60,000 nt of DNA from Lineus longissimus (lineage: Eukaryota > Nemertea > Pilidiophora > Heteronemertea > Lineidae), in contig NC_088310.1 in assembly GCF_910592395.1 (NCBI RefSeq), positions 16,191,501 to 16,251,500 on the forward strand. Reading direction: 5' to 3'. The translations under genes were made by a program, and so were the position numbers. Position 1 is the stretch's first letter. Each line of letters opens with the position of its first letter. Positions 1-9,649 of this stretch are shown here, in pieces. The notes beneath the pieces are model-generated. The model saw only the letters and a program-made list of their open reading frames with translations. It was not told the DNA's origin and did not search any database.

Positions 1-157
1 GACAAATTATCCTCGGGGACGAATTTTCCAGGGACGAATTATCCTCGGGGACGTATTATCGGAGGACCAATTTTCCTCGGGGACAAATTTTCCGGGACTG
101 ATTTTCCTAGGGTACGAATTTTCTGGGTACGAGTTTTCCGGGGACGAATTTTCCTAG
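1..157. repeat. Degenerate 17-18 bp minisatellite
   Basis: About nine imperfect head-to-tail units built on GGGGACGAATTTTCC run from the window edge to about 157, with variants such as GGGACGAATTATCC. No protein is encoded. The array probably continues to the left of the window. Confidence 0.8.
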
Positions 158-189
158 AGCCGCTTCACATCTACCTCCTTCAGGCTTAC

Positions 190-640
190 ATTTAGCATTT
201 TCAAAAAGTGTGACTATAGGTAGGAGCCAGGCTGGTCAGATTCGTTTCACCCAAAACTTTGTTGGCCTTCATTTTAGCTCCACCCTTGTGGTCGTGTTCT
301 CCAATATGGCATTTGTCAGGGATCCCGTCCGGCCTTGGAAGAGCCACCCTACCTTGCTCTGGAATTTTGGAAAGGGTTTCTATTGGGCCACTATACCTTA
401 AATTGCTGGCCACTCTACCTTGTATTGCAAGCAGGCAAAACTTCTTGAATAAAGGGTACCAGCGTACAACCGGTTTATCGCCATTTCGTCTACAATCATT
501 TCGCCTACAGCCATTTCGCCTACCAAAAAATGCCTGTAGGCGAAATGATTGTAGGCGAAATGGCGATACACCGTACAACCCTGTGGAGAACTCTGGTAGT
601 GTTGGTGAGACAGCAAATACAACCAGATCTGTATCAGTTC
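190..640. repeat. Dispersed repeat, copy A
   Basis: A second, diverged copy lies at about 51330-51560, just after the last Ig exon. Shared landmarks in order are the CCACCCTACCTTG block, an AAAGGGTTTCT.TTGGGC block, AAAACTTCTTGAATA and CCTGTGGAGAACCCTGG. Copy A is interrupted by the 100-bp MITE at 472-571. ORFs crossing it on both strands are chance frames with no family resemblance. Confidence 0.6.
472..571. mobile_element. 100-bp MITE with 9-bp target duplication
   Basis: The element is almost entirely a hairpin. Arms at about 477-510 and 534-567 are inverted copies of TATCGCCATTTCG.CTACA followed by ATCATTTCGCCTACA, with one mismatch. The ends read GGTTTATCGCC and GGCGATACAC. It is flanked by the direct repeat CGTACAACC at 463-471 and 572-580, a 9-bp target duplication that fits Mutator-like (MULE) elements. 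The arms are themselves short tandem copies of a 15-bp CATTTCGCCTACA unit. It has no coding capacity. Confidence 0.75.
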
Positions 641-946
641 TTAAATATTCTTTTAGAAAAAGTGTTTTAAAAGGAACATGGCATGACATTTCAATTAATA
701 GGGACGGACCAGAGGATTTGTGAATGGAACCCTATTACAGGCCCTATTGTCCACGCGTTCATCAGGCCTGCCGAATCTATCTAGCTAACTGATCTGTCCC
801 GGACTTTTAAACAGGAAATGAGAAGGTTTATTTTCTCCACCTGATAAAAATGTAAAAAGTATGTTGAATCGCTGGTCTAGAGAATTCCCCTTTAAGTACA
901 CATTGCAATTGAGGACGCTCACAAAATTGTCTTTCATGTGTTGCAG

Positions 947-1113
947 GTGACATTGATGAACGAACTAGTGATCGTTGCATGACGGAGTTGTACTCTGGAA
1001 GACAGAAGTCATGTCCACTCACAAGCAGCTGTCTGGCCATCATGATAGGAGTGCGAGGACTCACTGGCTATGCCATCACTCATCAGCTCTTATATACGCA
1101 GATGGCGGAACAG
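947..1113 (+). CDS. C16orf89-like (UPF0764/DUF4735) protein, internal exon A
   Basis: This exon encodes about 55 residues of a protein resembling vertebrate C16orf89 (UPF0764), a poorly understood, mostly secreted family. Diagnostic pieces are the cysteine-containing stretch SCPLTSSCLAIMIGV followed by LTGYAITHQLLY; the family has a matching TGY..(S/T)HQLL signature after paired cysteines. The acceptor is the CAG ending at 946 (ATGTGTTGCAG) and the donor is CAG|GTAAGAT at 1113/1114. The exon enters in phase 1 (two bases complete a split codon) and leaves in phase 0, matching the phase-0 start of the next exon at 15030. Upstream exons with signal peptide and start codon must lie outside the window. 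The following 13.9-kb intron is filled with satellites and transposons. Confidence 0.72.
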
Positions 1114-3417
1114 GTAAGATTGTTTGATTTAGGGGTTAGGGAACCACCCTGGAGAATGAAATCCTAAACTCTTAGCATTACGTAACGTGTTTCCGAGCAT
1201 CTCGTATTCCTGAGTTCTGAGTCCCTCCACTGTTCCACCGCAAAAATGGCTTTCTCCAGGCAGACCTGCGTAAACTTGTACTAAGCTGATGTTTGCATTC
1301 AGATCTAAAACTACTAGGCCTTCTGTGACATTTTAGGGTCTGGTGGGAGAGGTGCTGTGATCTGATATCTGGTATGGCCGCCAGGCACCCATCTTGGAAA
1401 TGGATGTCGCATTCTGGAGTAATTTCAAAATGTGTCTCGTGATTGGCTTGAATTTCATGTGGCGTGTTTGAGTTGGGTAAGAGAGTTGCCCTATTAATTT
1501 TGGGCCGGATCTGATATCCGTTTTGGCTGCCAAGTTGCCATCTTGGATTTAGCTATTCTGAATGTCGCCAGAATCGATTTCACTCATAACACTGTGTGAG
1601 CTAAAAAGTTACCTATCATGCTTTGATGGGAAATGTTTTAAAACCTATCTCACCTTCACCGTCAAATCTTATTGGCATCTCTGACATACCTATCAGCACC
1701 TCTGTCTTAAGATAAGCTCCAATCAAAGCACTCTCCCTTGATAAGTGACCCTCTTGCTCGGTTATCAAATATCTTATAGCAAGCTTTCCTGATTTGTTGT
1801 TGTTCGAGGTGGCTGGTAGTCAATCATGATGGTAGGTTTTATTGCCCTGATTAATATCTAGCTGCATCAAGGTACAATCCTAAGTGGATGTAAACTGTAG
1901 CTGGGACTGGTGATGTTAAATCCATATATTGATCTGCACCTGAAAGGAATGTCCTCTACCTACATTGTATTGCATTTGAAGGAATGTAAGCACTAGTTTG
2001 ATAATATTGGAAGAGAAGTTCTCTGGGAAGAAGAACATGAAACAGTCACCTGCCCTGTTGGGAATTGAGAAAAGCATTAGGATCGGATGAAGTCGTGTTA
2101 GAAGTATTGACTTCTTGATCTCAAAGCTTTCAAGGGATTGAAGCCAAAGCCTTGACTTAAAAGCAATGCATTTAGAAAGAGGTCAACACCCGGACTTATT
2201 GGAGATAATTGCATTCCTACTTCATTAATCAAGGTTCATAAGGGGATGGAATAAAGTGTCTGGTTATGAGAAAGAAAGTATAAAAAACCACCATTTTTGT
2301 TGATCGACATAGAATTTTGTTGAGACTAAGCTTTCGACACTATCGTGTCTTCTTCAAGATCTTCAGTGTTTGGTTATGGCCTTTGGAGAATGAGGTACTT
2401 GATTGGTTACATGTTTACTTTTAGTGTTAAAGGATGCTGACTTGGAAGAGGTATGAGTAGCGGTTTTGGGTGCAATTCACTATTCATTATTATAGAGCCA
2501 CCAGGCAGACATCTGATATATTCCGTTTTTTTAACTGGAAAACGTGTTGCCTCGTTGATTTCATATTTCAATGTACTTCATAACAGGGTGGATTAAGGAA
2601 GGTGCTCTATCGATTTTGGGTACTATCCCAGGTGGACATCTTGGGTCTTGTAAACTGGATTGTAAATGGCGTTCATATTTCAGTGGCATAGTGGAGTGGG
2701 TTGGTGCTATCCAATATTTGGAAAGGTTGTCAGGTGGACATCCTGGACTGTAGTCTCCTAGCTTTAAACTATAGAACAGATGACCAGATTGATTGCCCAA
2801 AATTAAGCAAATCATTAGAATGAGGCAAAGTCAATTCAAGAAAAAGACGATGCAGACCGCCAACTAATTCAATTGAAATGATGTACATGTGTATAAGTAT
2901 TTTTTTAAATGGAGATTAATGCTAATAACATTTTTGACAAAGTAGCCATTTGTTTTTTAATTTTCATTTCAACAGAACTGCAGGGCAAAAAACGAGAGCC
3001 AAAATAAAAAGCCTGACCCAAACGATAAGTCCAAACCAGTCTCTGGTAAAAAGCCTTTGCAAAATGTTGTCAGTCATAACGTTTCATTTGTGAGAATATC
3101 CTTGATGACAAAAAATAGGTTCTGGTTAATATCTCTTGACATTTGATCAATATTGCAGTTATGTGCTGACTAATTGACATGACAACTGATGTTGATCAGA
3201 CATCTTCAGCTTGACGAACAGTGAGCAGGAAATCAATAGCGATTACCAAGTGCACTTATTCTCAGGAATAGGAAAGTGTTTTATACCTATGTGGGGTTAT
3301 GTCCTCGCATCCAGTCCCTTGTCAAGCATCATCGGCAGTGGCAGCCCATCAAGAGCCAAAGCACGTTGCATGCTCGCTGTACCATGTAAGAGTTGACCAT
3401 AGCGAGGCACCACCATT
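1114..3417. other. Intron 1 of the C16orf89-like gene, first part; no gene seen
   Basis: No exon or transposon ORF is recognisable. Two short internal direct duplications are visible: the GGATCTGATATC.G block at about 1360 and 1505, and the CAGGTGGACATC.TGG block at about 2630 and 2733. These look like old local repeats. Confidence 0.5.
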
Positions 3418-3661
3418 TTAAAGGGGTACGTCGTTCGTAATTACTTGTTGTCCATGCGGTTGAATAAAAATTCACAAATACACAATGCTGTGGTGCATTT
3501 TTTATGAGTACAAATTGGTTTAAACTTGGCATTCATGGTATTTGTATATCAGTCTACACAACGGCAATGTTGAAATTTATATTTAGTATGTATTTCCACA
3601 ATTGGACATTCTTAAATTCAATTACAAATTCAAATTTTTAACGAACGGCATAGGCTTTTAA
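3418..3661. mobile_element. ~244-bp MITE, copy 1
   Basis: Imperfect terminal inverted repeats TTAAAGGGGTACGTCGTTCG (3418-) and CGAACGGCATAGGCTTTTAA (to 3661) bracket an AT-rich core without an ORF. A second copy with the same ends and core lies at 21439-23339, where it is split by a BEL/Pao insertion. The TTAA at both ends may be part of the TIR or the target duplication. Confidence 0.6.
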
Positions 3662-3875
3662 CTTAATCATGAAATCCTAATTCAAAACAAAGGGCATGCC
3701 TATTTCAAGGGTGGGAGTCTGCTCTTTCTTTTCAAAGAACAGCCTCCATTTTGGCTCGAACTTAAAAATCTCTTATGGGTTTGGCCCATATAACGTGATT
3801 TTTGTCTCAGATAGCATATTTTCTGGTGGTTTTCTTCATCATTCGCCATTACTGAATCATTTCTTTGATTACAAA

Positions 3876-4429
3876 GTAATAAAACAGCATTGATATCTGG
3901 TTACTGATGACGTCGCCAGTAATAAAACAGCATTGGAATTCCGGTTTACTGATGATGCCGCCAGTAATAAAACAGCATTGAATTCCGGTTACTGATGACG
4001 CCGCCAGTAAAAGCAGCATTAGAACACCGGTTTACTGATGACGCCGCCAGTAAAAGCAGCATTGAATTCCGGTTACTGATGACGCTGCCAGTAATAAAAC
4101 AGCATTGAATTCCGGTTTCTGATGACATCGCCAGTAAAAGCAGCATTGAATTCCGGTTACTGATGACGCCGCCAGTAATAAAATAGCATTATAATTCTGG
4201 TTTACTGATGACGCTGGCAGTAAGAGCAACATTGAATTCTGGTTTACTGATGACTCTGCCAGTAATAAAACAGCATTGAATTCTGGTTACTGATGACTCC
4301 GCCAGTAATAAAACAGCATTGAATTCTGGTTACGGATGACTCTGCCAGTAATAAAACCGCATTGAATTCCAGTTTACTGATGACTCTGCCAGTAATAAAA
4401 CAGCATTGAATTCTGTTCACTGATGACGT
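3876..4429. repeat. 43-bp minisatellite, about 13 units
   Basis: About thirteen head-to-tail units of 42-45 bp share GCATTGAATTCCGGTT, ACTGATGACGCCGCCAG and TAATAAAACA blocks. Adjacent units differ by a few substitutions and by one T in GGTT(T)ACTG. Period-2 variants (AAAACAGCATT and AAGCAGCATT starts) partly alternate. Long minus-strand frames crossing the array are only translations of the repeat. It lies in intron 1 of the C16orf89-like gene. Confidence 0.9.
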
Positions 4430-4439
4430 ATGTCCAAAT

Positions 4440-5900
4440 TCATGCATTTTAAAAACTTCGCCTTCGGGTGTAGCACAAACTCTAAAATTAAAAGGTCATT
4501 CATAACTTTAAAGGCAATAATTGGCTTTGACTGTTCTTTCACTTCAAGTTTTAAGTTGGAGAACCCACTCGAAGGTTTCTGTTCCTGCTGGATCCTTCAT
4601 CAGTGACCGTCACTTGCATGGATTGACATCATGTGTTGGAAGCAAGTGTGTTGTGTGCACTGTGCACTAGGGTGACAGTACAGTCAGCGCATTCACAGAG
4701 AACATTCTGAAGGTTGTGTCGTCATATGCATTGCACAACTTTTCAAGAACAAGCGAGGCAGTGAAGTTTTTAAACCCTCCCTGTGATTCTCACCATGCAT
4801 ATGGGACTCCGGCAACAAAAAGTATAATTTTGCAGCGTTTTTGTTTGGAAACGAAATGAAAGGTATCTTCCCTCAGCAATTCACTACATCTTACAACTCT
4901 TAGAAGAACATTTGAGAGTGTCTTCTTGACAGAGGCGTTGATAGTGGTTATTTTAGATAGCTATCTTGTCAGCGCGAATAGGAGTCATGCCCGGGATGAT
5001 TTTTAGGTGTCAGTCAGTTACAAAACAGCACAGAAAATAAAGGAATAAGGAATCCTTAGTGATAAACTAAGCCACAATGTAGGAATATCAAACTTTCTGG
5101 TAGTTGATCTTTGATCTTTGATCTGACCAGATTCGATTTTCATTTACTAGTACTGCTACTAGTATGGCAATTAGGCTATGTGGTTTGTCGTGCAACTGTG
5201 CAAAGTGAAGTGATATTTTTTCTGCAATCATCTTTAATGTGGTGAAATGGCAGAATAAATGGGGAAGGTACAGTGCCGATAATGTTTCATTCAATTATGG
5301 AAATCAAATTATAGAATTGATGGATGGCATGACTGAGTCGCTCTAAACACTGTGCAGTTATTGTATCCAGCAGTAGGGAATTTTAATGAAAAAGCATCAC
5401 AAATAATATTTTCAGCGAAGTAAAAAATAATGCATTGATCTTTATTTTATTTGCAATAATAATTTCATATTCAAGATGATAAATTTGAAATTAGATGTTC
5501 ATGTTTGTTCCTTGCCGGAGGCAAAAACTGTCCACTTTCATCTCCATTAGACAATGTTAGGCATGCAGTGAAGAAAGTGTACCCTGTTGGGTTTCTAACC
5601 TGGTACTGTGGCATCCTAGCATTGCATGTTGTGACATGAATATGTTGAGTAGCACACTCAAGTTGCTATTATATGTTTGCCTTGGAGCGTGCTCGAGTAT
5701 TTCCAGCTGTGTGGAATTGCCAGTGGCATGCTAATATGACAGATTCTTCAGTTCTATAATGTTGTTGTACCACAAGAAGCTCCAACACAGCTGACTTAGC
5801 TGCTTTATTAGTCACGGGCTGTTGTTTGAGTTCATCATTCTGATGTGTGGCTGTTCATCAGATATTCCACATTGGCATGATAGGCTAACTCAGTCTCTCA
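4440..5900. other. Intronic sequence, no feature seen
   Basis: I see no exon, mobile-element ORF or clear repeat here beyond a short TGATCTT triplication near 5106-5122. Confidence 0.4.
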
Positions 5901-5905
5901 TGATT

Positions 5906-6338
5906 AGGCCAGGTGCCAATTCCTGCATCCCCCACCTCTCTGCACCGGCAGTTAGTTTAACCCTTCAGAGATGGCAATCATTGGAAGAAGCTTTTCTTAA
6001 CCTCTTGAATCCCGGTGACCAACCAGTCGGTCATTTTGAAATAACGGTTTTTTCCAATGACCGACAGGTCGGTCTAAGTGATATTTTTATTCCCTTGAGC
6101 TGGGACGCCAGTTTATTGCTTGTTTTAGTATGTTTGAAGTACAGTAGGGTCAGTTAGAGCATGTCTGGGTAGATAGCGCCTCGGTACCGGACTTCGGCGA
6201 TTGTATGCGGGTGCTATACATCGTGAAAGTCAAATCCAATCCTTGGATTGGAAAATTCCGAGGTGAATGCTGTCTCTGAAGGGTTAAACTAACTGCTGAT
6301 GCAGAGAGGTGGGGGATGCAGGAATTGGCACCTGGCCT
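5906..6338. mobile_element. Palindromic MITE with ~65-bp arms
   Basis: Arms 5906-5970 and 6274-6338 are near-perfect inverted copies. They begin AGGCCAGGTGCCAATTCCTG and contain CCCCCACCTCTCTGCA, GTTAGTTTAA and CCCTTCAGAGA. TTAA occurs at 5957-5960 and 6284-6287 immediately outside CCCTTCAGAG, so part of the palindrome may be a piggyBac-type MITE with TTAA ends. The loop contains a second MITE family (6001 onward). Confidence 0.6.
6001..6240. mobile_element. TTAA-type MITE family B, fragment
   Basis: It begins TTAA|CCTCTTGAATCCCGGTGACC at 5997 and shares a long body with 15223-15517, including GACCGACAGGTCGGTCT, TACAGTAGGGTCAGTTAGAGCATG, CCTCGGTACCGGACTT and the GTATGCGGG.GCTATACATCGTGAAA block. 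The right terminus is replaced by palindrome sequence, so this copy is truncated. The TTAA boundary and CC(T/C)-type ends suggest mobilisation by a piggyBac transposase. Confidence 0.6.
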
Positions 6339-6506
6339 AAAGTGGGACCTGGCCATGTACCTGCATAACATAGTTACTTTGTAATAGTTGATATTTAAAA
6401 CTGATATGTTTTCATCAAAAATCCCCCTCCTAAATGGAATATGCGATAGAATTCAGGACCCTCAAGCTCATTCACATGAATCCACTTATTGACCAATAAT
6501 GGCATA

Positions 6507-6590
6507 ACCTCCCTATTAAGGACACCTCTCTATTACGGACACCAATGCCCAGTTCCATGGGTGTCCACAATAGAGAGGTTGTTATGTAAT
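6507..6590. repeat. Short inverted repeat
   Basis: ACCTCTCTATTACGGACACC and its inverse GGTGTCCACAATAGAGAGGTT flank a ~16-base loop, and an extra partial copy (ACCTCCCTATTAAGGACACC) precedes it. This looks like the end of a degraded DNA transposon or a small MITE. Confidence 0.5.
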
Positions 6591-6599
6591 AAATGTAAC

Positions 6600-7480
6600 A
6601 TCTTGGACAACTACTCCCCATACATGGACATCCACTCATTTTCTCCCTAACTCGGTGGTGATTGCTGCTACCAAATTTTACAGTACTACTCACAGTTGAT
6701 ATACCTTCTGCACAGACTGTCTTGGGCTGGGCACAGACTATGAATGATGTTTCATATATCTGGCGCAAGCATAATAGTGTGTGCAGCTTGCCCATTTTTG
6801 CTGTGAGATGTCTGCATGCATTCTGGTACATGGTCAGTAAGACTATGACATTGACTATCATGGCTGCTTCTTGGATGATTGCTATAGGTGAATTGGGAAT
6901 TGGTCACTCAGTCAGTCAATATTCATTTGTGTCCATTGCCATATCTATTGATTTCAGCTCGCGGGAATGATGAAGAGTAAGCTGGCTCACTCATGTCACA
7001 CAACGTAACGTATTATTTTTCCTGACCTTTGATTTTATCAATCAGGTCATCTGGAATGCTTCGATTGGCTGAGGCAATTGAGAGTACCACTTCTGCAAAA
7101 AGGGTAGACTGGGTGGATGATATTGTATTTATTGTGACAGTCCATGCTGGTAACATTTTGGGAGGAAACTGTGTCAACCGAGATGCTGTAAACATGATAA
7201 TCTAGTTTCACTATTGATTAGCTAGGATCATGCTCATCCTCTCACTCTCAGACTCACTCTTAATTGTGACAACAGAAAGCCACTATTAAATATGCAAAAT
7301 TGTCCAAGCTTTATTGTTCCAGTTTAAAACTTGAAATTGGGTTACTCTCAATTGCCACGGCAATCAGAGCCAACATTAACCTCCAAAAAAGTATTGAAGA
7401 ATGATATTGGAAATGCAAATGTATCAGATGATGAATTTGCAACTCCAAAATGAATTCATCTTCATTTAGTGGTTTTTTTT
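6600..7480. other. Intronic sequence, no feature seen
   Basis: No exon or element could be recognised. ORFs at 6662-6970 and on the other strand have no family signature. Confidence 0.35.
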
Positions 7481-9029
7481 GGCTCACCGTAGGGGAGTCC
7501 ATACAACACCGCAGTGTCCGTCGTCCGTCGTCGTATCCTATTTCTAAAACAGTAGCACGTTTCTTAACCGCTAGGGCTATGGACTCAAAAAATTTCTATG
7601 CATGACCCCTAGGTCAGATGACCTTTGACACTGAATTTCGGTCCGGTCTGATTCTTGACTTGGCCACTAGGGGGCCAAAACTGAAAACATAAATAGTGTG
7701 ATATCTCGCTTATTGGCTCACCGTCAGGGGAGTCTATACGATAGCCCTGGGTCCGTTGTCGTCCGTCGTCCGTTGTCCGTCGTCCGTGTTTTGTGTGGCA
7801 CGTTTCTTAACCGCTTGTGCTATGAACTTGAAACTTTGTACACATTATGACCTAGGTCACATGACCTCTGGCAGTGAATTTTGGTCCGGTCTGATTCTTC
7901 ACCTGGCCACCAGGGGGCTAAAACCAAAAACTTAAAAAGTGTGATAAATATTACTGATTTGTTTTTGCTAAAATTTTTATGGTGGGTACCCCTAGCAAGG
8001 ATACATCACATATCATACGGGTTCTTGATTTGACCTACTTGTCAAGGTCACAGAGGTCAAACTCTAAAATTTCACCGATAGTGGCACGTTTTGTCTTTAT
8101 TCGTCCTATAGTCTTTAAATTTGGTATGTAGACACCTGTTACGTAGCTCTACATGTTGACAAAAAATCAGGTCGGTGTGGCGTACTTTTCAAGGTCACAG
8201 ATGTCAAATGGTGTGAATTGGCCGTTTGTGTGTAAATATGGCACGTTTCTTAAAAACTAAAGCTATGAATTTTAAACTTGGTACACATGACCCCCTAGGT
8301 CAGATGACCTGTGACACTGATTTTCGGTCCGGTCTGATTCTTAACTTGGCCACCAGGGGGCCAAAACCAAAAATTGAATAGTGCCATATCTCGCTTATTA
8401 CTGATTAGTTTTTGGTAAAATTTTTATGGTAGATACTCTTAGCAAGGATACATCACATATGCCACGGGTTTTTGATTTGACTTACTTGTCAAGGTCAAAG
8501 AGGTCAAATGGCGTAAATTGGCCATTTGAGCATAACTGTGGAACGTTTGTTAACCCCTAAGGCTATGAACTTGAGACCTTGTACAAAGGACCCCCTGGGT
8601 CAGCTGACCTCTGACCCTGAATTTCAGTCCGGTCTGATTCTCGACTTGGCCACCAGGGGGCCAAAAGTGAAAACCTAGAAAGTGTGATATCCCGCTTATT
8701 AGTGATTCGTTTTCAATAACATTTTTATGGTAGGTTCTCCTAGCAAGGATACATCACATATCGTATGAGTTTTTGGTCTGACCTGCTTTTCAAGGTCACA
8801 GAGGTCAAATGGCGTAAATTGGTCGTTTGATTGTAACAATGGCACGTTTCTTAACCACTAAAGCTATGAACTTGAAATTTGGTACACATGATTCCCTACG
8901 TCATGTTACCTCGGACACCGAATTTCGATCTGATCTGGTACTCAACTTAGCCACCAGGAGGCCAAAACTAAAATCAGTAAAAAGTGCAATATCTCGTTTA
9001 TTAGTGACTTGTTTTTGATGATATTCTTA
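7480..9029. repeat. ~300-bp satellite rich in AGGTCA half-sites, left part
   Basis: Tandem units of about 300 bp are anchored by GGCACGTTTCTTAACC.CTA at about 7553, 7797, 8241, 8541 and 8841. Each carries (C)TAGGTCAGATGACCTCTGAC, the CGGTCCGGTCTGATTC block, TTGGCCACCAGGGGGCCAAAA, GCAAGGATACATCACATAT and AAGGTCACAGAGGTCAAA. The first two units start with GGCTCACCGTAGGGGAGTC and a CGTCCGTCGTCCG run. The array stops at TTA (9027-9029), where a Harbinger-like MITE is inserted, and resumes at 12729 in register (TTATGGTA.., GATACATCACAT). Confidence 0.85.
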
Positions 9030-9649
9030 GGGAGCGTCCATTAACCCTTTCACTGCTAGAGGTAAATCCACCCCCTGTGCTAGAGCCTTTTTAAAGGAAA
9101 AAATGGGATTTTGAAATAAATGCCAAAGAAATACTATAAAAGCTTTTTTGGAAATTCTTTTTGTGGGTTTAGGTGGGCAAGGGGTCGGTGAAAAATTGAA
9201 TTTTGGAAATTTGCATAATCAGGTGGTCATGTGACCTCATGGCGGCCATTTTGAATTTTGCATTTTTCATCAAATCTGTGAAAAAAACAACTTTTTCTGC
9301 AAGACATACTCATGGGATGTTGTTTTTTTACGAGATTTTGATGAAGATATATAAAATGAATAAAAACATCAGTAGTTTGGATTATTTTTATGCTTTTATT
9401 CAAAGTAAGAGGGATATCAATGCAAGTTGCAGGAATTGTGAAAAACCAAAAAAAAAAATTTCCTAATTGTTCACTATTTGAGTAACAAACTATTTGTAAC
9501 ATGATAAATGATTACAATGTCATCTTTCAATTACTGTCTTCTAGTTCAAATAAAGTGTCTTATAGCCAAAGTTCTGTTGTTCCTTATTTTCAGACCTAAA
9601 ACTTCAGTCAGCTCATAGTGTGAATGTGATGAGGATATCGGTTGAACAT

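Noticed and set aside
201-723. ORFs of 154-162 codons on both strands
   Set aside because: They cross the dispersed repeat and the hairpin MITE; no domain, and the sequence is explained by repeats.
3876-4429. C/D-box snoRNA array (TGATGA and CTGA in each unit)
   Set aside because: The C and D boxes overlap in ACTGATGA and are not spaced as in snoRNAs; no terminal stems.
3876-4429. CRISPR-like array
   Set aside because: There are no unique spacers between repeats, and the genome is eukaryotic; it is a plain minisatellite.
3946-4447. Three 66-67 codon minus-strand frames (LLLLAASSVN-type)
   Set aside because: They are translations of the 43-bp minisatellite in different registers; the protein repeats only mirror the DNA repeat.
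8827-9018. 63-codon frame in the satellite
   Set aside because: Translation of one satellite unit; not preserved in other units.
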